Below are positions 58,566-64,000 of a stretch of DNA of 64,000 nt, piece after piece. Position 1 is the stretch's first letter; the number at the start of each line of letters is the position of its first letter. A program made the position numbers and the translations under genes. The notes beneath the pieces are model-generated. The model saw nothing but the letters and a program-made list of their open reading frames with translations. It did not search any database and was not told the origin of the DNA. Source of the DNA: Klebsiella sp. BIGb0407 (GTDB lineage: Bacteria; Pseudomonadota; Gammaproteobacteria; Enterobacterales; Enterobacteriaceae); contig NZ_JANUEQ010000001.1 in the NCBI RefSeq assembly GCF_024807845.1, positions 744,001-808,000 on the forward strand, written 5' to 3'.

Positions 58566-59216
58566 ATGAAAAAAAACCTTATCTTTCTGTTACTTGCAGT
58601 ATCTTCTGCCCATGCAGCGAGTTTTGATTGCACAAAAGCATCCAGTAAGGCTGAAAAACTCATTTGCAGCACTCCCTCACTCTCGCAAGCCGATGATCGG
58701 TTATATCAAGATTATCTAAAGGCAAAACAGCTCACAGGGAATAGCCCTGAATTTAAAAATCTCACTAAACAGAATTGGAAAAAGCGCGAGCAATGCACAA
58801 CCGTGACATGCCTCGCTGATTGGTATACCGACTCATCCATGAAATATAAGCAGTTATTATCAGATGAAAACAGTAACGTCTGTATCGATACTGGTGACAG
58901 TGTAACGTTGAATGGTTTAATGATAAGAATGACCTACCCCGGGCCACCTAATTATGAAAGCATTGAAGATGGGGATGAACCAGAAACCTACTTTGTCTTA
59001 AAACCTGACACACCTATCGATTGTGCGATTGATTCCCCCCAGTACGGCAGTAAGAAGCTTATGCAGCTTGTGGTGAAATCTGATGATTATAAAAAGTATC
59101 AGCATCTTGTCGGAGGAAAAGTCACCGTCAGCGGTATACTTTTATATGCAGAAACTGGACATCACCATACGCCTTTAGTGATTGAGGTAAAATCAATCAA
59201 AGCGGCTGGCAGTTAA
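58566..59216 (+). CDS. secreted LprI-like (DUF1311) and DUF4431 protein
   Basis: A 216-residue exported protein. A signal peptide (KKNLIFLLLAVSSAHA-A) is followed by a lysozyme-inhibitor LprI-type N-terminal domain with the Cys and Asp-Glu pattern FDCTKASSKAEKLICSTPSLSQADDRLYQDY (residues 20-50), two Cys near 78-83, and a C-terminal DUF4431 domain (MTYPGPPNYESIEDGDEPETYFVL; GGKVTVSGILLYAETGHHHTPLV). LprI-type proteins inhibit lysozyme in Mycobacterium; activity here is unproven. AGGA precedes ATG by 8 bases. It is the first cargo gene after the second repeat region. Confidence 0.8.
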   Translation: MKKNLIFLLLAVSSAHAASFDCTKASSKAEKLICSTPSLSQADDRLYQDYLKAKQLTGNSPEFKNLTKQNWKKREQCTTVTCLADWYTDSSMKYKQLLSDENSNVCIDTGDSVTLNGLMIRMTYPGPPNYESIEDGDEPETYFVLKPDTPIDCAIDSPQYGSKKLMQLVVKSDDYKKYQHLVGGKVTVSGILLYAETGHHHTPLVIEVKSIKAAGS

Positions 59217-59458
59217 TGGGACGCACTTTCTACGAAAGTCATGCCGTTCGCCCGATATCGATTTCTATAAAAAGAAATGATGATGTGATAACGACCGGTA
59301 ACACCAGCAAAGAAATATAAGTTAGCGATACCGAAAAATGGCAGACTCTGATAGATATTAATTTTCTCATCGTTTTCTAAAACATCGTTTCAGGACATTA
59401 CCTGACGTACTATTCTGCGTAAAATCAGAATTAACTCAATATGGTGGAATGCTTTGCT

Positions 59459-59611
59459 ATGGCTGGTGTAAAAAAAACGCACCTGACTGAAACCGATATT
59501 ATCAGTAAATTTATCCTTCCGGCAGTTAAAAAGGCGGGTTGGGATGATTTGACGCAAATCTGTCAGGAAATAAAACTACGTAATAGCAACACCCCCTATT
59601 ATAAAGGTTAA
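59459..59611 (+). pseudogene. N-terminal fragment of a type I restriction HsdR
   Basis: A 50-codon frame begins [19 protein letters not shown] and [19 protein letters not shown], which matches the first residues of EcoR124-type HsdR subunits ([22 protein letters not shown]), then stops. No helicase or nuclease part is found. It is a relic of a type I restriction system. Confidence 0.7.
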
Positions 59612-59982
59612 CTGATCGCAATGAGCAAGACACCAGAACGAACCTCAAGGACAGCATATCGTACCCCATAGCTGTTAGTCACAAACAATGTACTGGTCGA
59701 CCTAGTATTCTCTCTGTTTACAATACGGCGACGCCGTACCATATCCTCTGAATCTCTTGAGATGGCAGAAAGATGACAAACTTAATCGCCAATATAATTA
59801 CAGAATCATAGAAATCAGACGAAACGCTATGACTGAACAATCCAGCGTTCATACAAGTGGAATATATGGCCGCACTAAATGCTGCGAATCAGAGTATCAC
59901 CGTTAATGTTACAAACATGACACCTCCGACAATTGGCTGCTCAGTTACTTACAAGGTTCTAAAAGTACGAGTAAAGTAAACA
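59612..59982. other. non-coding debris
   Basis: No frame resembling a known protein was seen between the HsdR fragment and the transporter fragment; stops are frequent in all frames. The sequence is probably decayed cargo. Confidence 0.4.
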
Positions 59983-60663
59983 TTCAGCTTCTTTATCGGA
60001 ACATTAATGCTGATGTCTTTATTCTGGCTACCCGAAACATTACCTGCTGAAAAACGCTCGCAAGCCTCCGTAACCAGAGCCTTTCACTACTACTATGCAT
60101 TACTCACCAACGCCAGATACATGCTGTTTACGCTATGCCTGACGTTCTACTACGTTGCAGCCTACGCCTTTATCACCGGCTCTCCGTTTGTGTACATCAC
60201 GGACTTCGGTGTTGACCCGCAGCATTACGGTTGGCTGTTTGCAGTAAACATTGTTGGATTGATGGCGGTGAGCATGGTCACCAGACGTCTGGTTCACCGC
60301 TATCTACTGGAAGCGTTGCTCAGGAATGCCGTATTCATCGCCACTATTGCCGCAATAGTGCTGGCGGTCACCACCGGCCTGGGTGTGGGTGGAATTACCG
60401 TGATTGTCGGCGATATGTTCATGTTCTTCTCTATGAATGGTATCATCGCGGCGACATCCACGGCATGCGCTCTGGACGCAGTGCCTAATGTGACTGGCTC
60501 CGCGTCGGCGCTAATGGGGGTATTACAATACGGCAGCGGAATCATTTCTTCACTGCTTCTCGCTCTGTTCAGTGACGGCACACCATGGACGATGGGCTGG
60601 ATAATTGCGTTGTTTACAGCAGCCAGCGCCCTGATGGCACTGACCGTTCAGATAAAAAAATAA
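59983..60663 (+). pseudogene. C-terminal half of a Bcr/CflA-type drug efflux transporter
   Basis: Similarity starts at FSFFIGTLMLMSLFWLPETLPAEKR (about 59983) directly after a stop and continues through six hydrophobic segments (YYVAAYAFITGSPFVYITDFGVDPQHYGWLF; GSASALMGVLQYGSGIISSLLLALF). A complete Bcr/CflA major-facilitator transporter has about 400 residues; the first six helices are absent, so the remaining 218-codon frame from ATG 60007 is a truncated relic, although it is open. It is followed at once by a convergent nitroreductase gene. Confidence 0.75.
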
Positions 60664-60670
60664 AACGTCG

Positions 60671-61351
60671 TTATTGATGCCAGACGACACTTTCGTCCAG
60701 AGATACCCGCCCTTCCCTGTAGCTCAGGGAGGGATGAGTTTTATCTGGGATCCCAAAAGAAATACCGTAAAGCAGCCTGAAACCTTCAGGCATATTCAAT
60801 AGCCTACGCACCGTTTGGGCAAAATAACTCAGCACTGCCTGTGGAACGCCTGCGTAACCTCGAGCTGCCAGAGAAAGCAGGAATGTCTGCACATACATAC
60901 CGGCGTCCGAGGCTACGCGAACGTTGTCCCCTACAGCAAGAATGAACAGCAGGGCAACATGAGGCGCGCCGAAAAACCTCACATTACGCTCGACCACTTC
61001 TGAGCGACTTAAGTTATCCCCCCGCGCCGCGCCCAGTGCCTGATAGTACGAGCGCCCCTGCTCCGAAGCCCGTTGCCTGAATAGCTCGGGATAAGCTTCT
61101 TTATCAAACGTAAAATCAAGACTGTAGTTCCCCGCACTCAGATCTTCCGTCAGTGCGTGGCTTAATTCACGAAGTTTATCTCCTGCAACGATATGCAGGG
61201 ACCAGGGTTGAGTATTGCAGTTGGATGGTGCGCATTGCGCTTCGAGCAAAATGTCTTTGAAGATATCGCTGGGGATAGGAGATGGAAGAAAGGCTCTTGC
61301 CGAGTACCTATTTTTTACTACCTCGCTAAATGTTGGCTCTTGCGAACTCAT
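60671..61351 (-). CDS. nitroreductase family protein
   Basis: A 226-residue FMN-dependent oxidoreductase of the nitroreductase fold. Landmarks are the NRYSARAF start of the FMN loop (VVKNRYSARAFLPSPIP), CAPSNCNTQPWSLHIV (Asn-Thr-Gln-Pro-W), AARGYAGVPQAVL and GISFGIPDKTHPS near the C terminus. Substrates may be nitroaromatics, quinones or enones. It is complete and has a plausible length. It is convergent with the transporter fragment and seems the only intact enzyme gene in the debris zone. Confidence 0.88.
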   Translation of the reverse strand: MSSQEPTFSEVVKNRYSARAFLPSPIPSDIFKDILLEAQCAPSNCNTQPWSLHIVAGDKLRELSHALTEDLSAGNYSLDFTFDKEAYPELFRQRASEQGRSYYQALGAARGDNLSRSEVVERNVRFFGAPHVALLFILAVGDNVRVASDAGMYVQTFLLSLAARGYAGVPQAVLSYFAQTVRRLLNMPEGFRLLYGISFGIPDKTHPSLSYREGRVSLDESVVWHQ

Positions 61352-61570
61352 TTGCTTCTCCGCCTGAAAGTAATTTGAAGTGAATGATTCACACTCTCCC
61401 GATCCATCCTGTCATATCAGGCTCATCGTTTTCATTCCCGGTTCCAGATTAGGTCTATGAATTCCATTCATAGCGTCTATTTAAGCAGCGTAATTATCTT
61501 TAACCGCAACTTCGTTAATCTGGGTTTATCGCGTGAATACGCAAGCGGAAAGTGGTTACAGCTGATGGAC

Positions 61571-61597
61571 ACACCCCAGCCTGTACGGCTGGGGTGT
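61571..61597. terminator. strong hairpin between nitroreductase and hydrolase pseudogene
   Basis: ACACCCCAGCC pairs perfectly with GGCTGGGGTGT around TGTAC. There is no T-run on either side, so it may be a terminator remnant. Confidence 0.5.
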
Positions 61598-61610
61598 CAT
61601 CGGAGGCTAA

Positions 61611-62417
61611 CTAAATATTCTTATTGAAGAAGACGTCTAACTTTTGCATCGCCTGGTCAACGTATTTTGGCACCCAATACGTCTCGATATGGGTAGCGCC
61701 ATCGATCAGGAAGAGTTCTTTGTCCTTCGTACCGGTGGCCTTCGCGAACGCATCTTCAGTCATATAGAGCGTATCCGCTTTTGAACCGGCAATCATCAGC
61801 AGCGGTTTATTGATGAGATTGATATGGTCCGTTACGTCAAAGCTCATCAAATCCAGAAGACTGCTGGTGGTGTATTTAAACTTGGAGTTCGGGTGCGCGT
61901 GGGTTTTCCATTAGTACTCGTAGTCCTGGCGATACAAGGCAAAAGGTAATTTAGCAATCTTTGCATCAGTCAGGTTGGCATCGCCGGAGTAAAGCACTTC
62001 TCCTCCGGCTGCTTCCTGAGCACGTGCGTCAGAAGCCTACTGAAGACGCTGCTGGATAGTATCCAGCTGTGAATCCTGCATACCGTTGCGGCGCACAAGG
62101 CCTGAATTAAACATGCTGATGGTTGCTATCGATTTGAACCGCTTGTCTGTTTCAGCCGCAACAACTGAATACCCGCCGCCTCCGCAAATACCCAGCAGAC
62201 CAAGGCGGGCGGTATCTACACCAGGAGACTGACTGATGTAGTCAGCCATGCAGTGGATATCCTCAATGCGATCAGCGGGTTTATCCACGCTGCGAGGCAT
62301 CCCACCGCTGGCACCATGATAAGCCGCGTCGGCGGTAATAGTGATGTAGCCCTGCTCGGCGAGACGCTGGGCATACAACCCGGCGACCTGCTCTTTTACG
62401 CCACCATTAGGATGTGC
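61611..62417 (-). pseudogene. alpha/beta hydrolase with two in-frame stops
   Basis: One frame reads HPNGGVKEQVAGLYAQRLAEQGYITITADAAYHGASGG, then LGLLGICGGGGYSVVAAETD, where the nucleophile elbow reads GICGGG (Cys in place of Ser), a C-terminal Asp region (KPLLMIAGSKADTLYMTEDA) and the His (IDGATHIETYW). Stops TAG (62039-62037) and TAA (61913-61911) interrupt it, and the N terminus is cut at about 62417 by an IS remnant. The family is the dienelactone-hydrolase-like group near YcjY. Confidence 0.8.
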
Positions 62418-62734
62418 AACTACCCTGACACTGAGGGCTCACTGAGCGTGGCAGTTTCGACTATCACGGCAAAGCGCGATTCTGCTGACCACTGATCTGT
62501 TGTTTTGTCTGCTCCGGGCACCGGTTTTCCCTCTGATTTAGCCTGATTACGCCAGTTATACAAGGTAGCTTCGGATATTCCTTCCATCTGTGCAACAGCA
62601 GTGACGGTCATATTGTAGGGCGGTAGCAGTTTTGCCAGTATTCCGGTTTTTCGTTCAGGGGAAACACGTTTCATTTGTTACTCCACACCCTCAAATTGTT
62701 TTTTAGAGAGATGGGCAACTACCCTGACACTGAG
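62418..62734 (-). mobile_element. IS3-family remnant with orfA
   Basis: The minus strand encodes an 84-codon OrfA start (KRVSPERKTGILAKLLPPYNMTVTAVAQMEGISEATLYNWRNQAKSEGKPVPGADKTTDQWSAESRFAVIVETATLSE), a helix-turn-helix transposase subunit. It is cut after TLSE; OrfB is absent. The 20-bp CAACTACCCTGACACTGAGG occurs at both edges (62418 and 62715) in the same orientation, so the remnant is bounded by two copies of the same end rather than by inverted ends, a sign of deletion between IS copies. Confidence 0.75.
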
Positions 62735-63026
62735 GGGCCCCGTTCAGGGACAAAATCGTTATCGCCACCAAGTTTGGCTGGAACATTGACCAACAGACGG
62801 GGAAGCGTCTACCTAGCCTTAATAGCAGGCGAAGCATATCAGGCAGAGCGTCGACAATATGCTCAAACGCCTGCGTACCGATCGCATCGATTTACTGTAT
62901 CAACACCGGGTTGAGGATGTTGCTGCGAGAGCAGGATACTATAGGTGGCATATTCAGCGGATTTTTGTACATGTAAATAAAATAGTAAAAGGAATGTATA
63001 TTCGAGATAAAAAAGGGATGTTGTAA
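62735..63026 (+). pseudogene. aldo-keto reductase fragment joined to an AraC-type fragment
   Basis: From 62750 one frame gives RDKIVIATKFGWNIDQQTGKRL and NSR, then after a one-base frameshift KHIRQSVDNMLKRLRTDRIDLLYQHRV, all typical of an aldo-keto reductase. At GAGGATGTTGC the same frame passes into EDVAARAGYYRWHIQRIFVHVNK and YIRDKK, the first helix-turn-helix of a RamA/MarA-type AraC regulator, and ends at TAA 63024-63026. Both parents contain an EDVA motif, so the joint lies at shared bases. Neither part can be functional. Confidence 0.65.
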
Positions 63027-63047
63027 GATTATACAACACACCCTTTA
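63008..63047 (-). terminator. terminator of the DUF3732-type gene
   Basis: AAAGGG and TGTTGTA pair with TACAACA and CCCTTT around AGATTA; on the minus strand TTTTTTATC follows. It is about 40 bp beyond the gene stop. Confidence 0.7.
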
Positions 63048-63084
63048 TTTCCATCGTAATAACTGAACCCACTAAATTTCATTA

Positions 63085-64000
63085 CTATTTATAATCAGCT
63101 CTCCGCTTCCAATTTTTCGGAATGAGGGCCTCTCCAGACTCTCTAGTCCAACGTTGTTTAGTTGCTTTAACATAGCGCGTGTCATCTACAAAATATGCGT
63201 GCTCTAATAATATAACCTGTAAACCTTCCTCCCTATTGACCTCCTCAAAAAGAAAATCAATATGTTTTCTCATTGCTCGGAAATCTTCATCATTAGAGTC
63301 AATTTCAGTTTCATCGATACCATTTATTTCATCGTCTGTGTCATCGCTGATGCGTATTCCTCCAGTTGAATTAGAGAAATAGGGTCTGCTCAACTGATCT
63401 AAAATCAGTATACCAGGCACGGGACGTTCTTCTTTTGAAAAATAACGTTGCAAACCAAATGATAAAGCTATATGTACAGCTAAGTAATTTTGGTCAGACC
63501 CAACATCAGCCATTGATAATATCGATCCATAAGGGCCTTTTTCTACAAGACTAACTTTAGGCTCTCTGGAGGAGAATAATATTTCAGCATTTGTACACGG
63601 TTCTTCTTTCGGTAGCATTTGAAATGCTAGATTAGAAAAATTTGAAATCAAATTCTCTGCTCTTTGTAATCTTACCCTTCTGTTATCCGCATCAACAACA
63701 GACTCTAAATTATATATCTCATCTTGCAAACTACTTACGTCTTTTGCTGGTTGTAATAATCTATCATCTAAAGTCTCAAGAAAATAACTGGCTTTGCCTC
63801 GAAAATAAGCATGCACTTGAGCTAAATTAGTTAATTTTTCTCCATCTTGTATTTGTGATAGTTTTGATGCAATTGTCGCATCAAGTTCCCTAAGTTTTAA
63901 ACTTAGATTAATCTCCTCTTCAGAAAGACTATCCATCTGCAAATTAAGATGAGGCTTGATTCTTCCAACCTCACTGCTCTCAGTGTTTAAAACTTCTAGT
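63085..64000 (-). CDS. DUF3732-type protein, C-terminal part (runs off the window)
   Basis: The frame stays open through the window edge, so this is the last 305 or more residues of a larger protein; the start is outside. The visible part has coiled-coil helices ([50 protein letters not shown]), then [16 protein letters not shown] and [18 protein letters not shown], where ILILDQ is Walker B-like as at the ends of SMC/RecN-type ATPases, and [12 protein letters not shown], whose His position fits the H-loop. This pattern matches the DUF3732 family, associated with ABC-three-component defence-type loci. An Asp/Glu-rich insert ([21 protein letters not shown]) is unusual. Confidence 0.7.
   Translation of the reverse strand, partial: LEVLNTESSEVGRIKPHLNLQMDSLSEEEINLSLKLRELDATIASKLSQIQDGEKLTNLAQVHAYFRGKASYFLETLDDRLLQPAKDVSSLQDEIYNLESVVDADNRRVRLQRAENLISNFSNLAFQMLPKEEPCTNAEILFSSREPKVSLVEKGPYGSILSMADVGSDQNYLAVHIALSFGLQRYFSKEERPVPGILILDQLSRPYFSNSTGGIRISDDTDDEINGIDETEIDSNDEDFRAMRKHIDFLFEEVNREEGLQVILLEHAYFVDDTRYVKATKQRWTRESGEALIPKNWKRRADYK

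Noticed and set aside
62418-62734. Complete insertion sequence
   Set aside because: Only the orfA start remains and the two edges are direct, not inverted, copies of the same end.

Overview
The window is chromosomal DNA from a member of the Enterobacterales. Its backbone follows the tonB-yciI / cls-yciU / opp / ychE-adhE-tdk-hns-galU-rssB-ychJ-purU / tRNA-Tyr / ychN-chaC-chaA / kdsA-sirB1-prmC-prfA-hemA / lolB-ispE-prs / ychH-pth-ychF order known from Escherichia coli, and most products have the E. coli length. It is not E. coli itself: chaB, sirB2, rssA and dauA are missing from their usual places, kch is replaced by a shorter channel with a zinc ribbon, H-NS has 135 residues, and only one tRNA-Tyr is present. 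Genus is not assigned.

Layout. 1-1331: tonB (candidate Fur box) and yciI. 1.4-7.1 kb: an accessory block with an unnamed 55-residue protein, an AroQ-type chorismate mutase, a HIT protein, an AraC regulator, a lactonase/short-chain dehydrogenase pair with a LysR regulator, and a PNPOx-like flavoprotein. 7.4-10.4 kb: yciY, cls, yciU and an ion channel. 10.6-14.8 kb: a xyloside-use cluster (GPH symporter, AraC regulator, GH43 xylosidase). 14.9-20.7 kb: oppABCDF, with a 127-bp palindromic MITE-like repeat between oppA and oppB. 21.3-33.2 kb: ychE, adhE (with a near-perfect CRP-like palindrome upstream), tdk, hns, a gene-free 1.4 kb, galU, rssB with a changed receiver site, an unknown ORF in the rssA position, ychJ and purU. 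33.3-47.4 kb: housekeeping genes up to ychF.

47.4-64 kb is an accessory island starting exactly at the 3' end of ychF. The ychF terminus and about 150 bp after it recur at about 57.0 kb. Between the copies lies a roughly 9.6-kb element: an unknown basic protein, an AlpA-type regulator, a protein with an HUH-like motif (YagK/YfjJ, inovirus Gp2-like), a second protein sharing its C-terminal domain, a region of GGTCCCC/GATCCCC-type repeats, and a cargo of three consecutive genes (two dynamin-like P-loop GTPases and a coiled-coil membrane-anchored protein). After the second ychF-end copy comes a decayed relative of the same element: an IS3-family remnant, a frameshifted copy of the second Rep-region gene, its own repeat region, then a different cargo starting at the same boundary. 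No integrase is visible in the complete copy. I read this as a tandem array of related integrative elements with an exchangeable cargo slot; the dynamin-like trio is the best candidate for an undescribed, possibly anti-phage, system.

58.4-64 kb holds an LprI-like secreted protein and a nitroreductase among debris: an HsdR N-terminal fragment, a C-terminal half of a Bcr/CflA transporter, a hydrolase with two in-frame stops, IS remnants, and an aldo-keto reductase fragment joined to an AraC-type fragment. The window ends inside a DUF3732-type gene, possibly the ATPase of another defence-type system.
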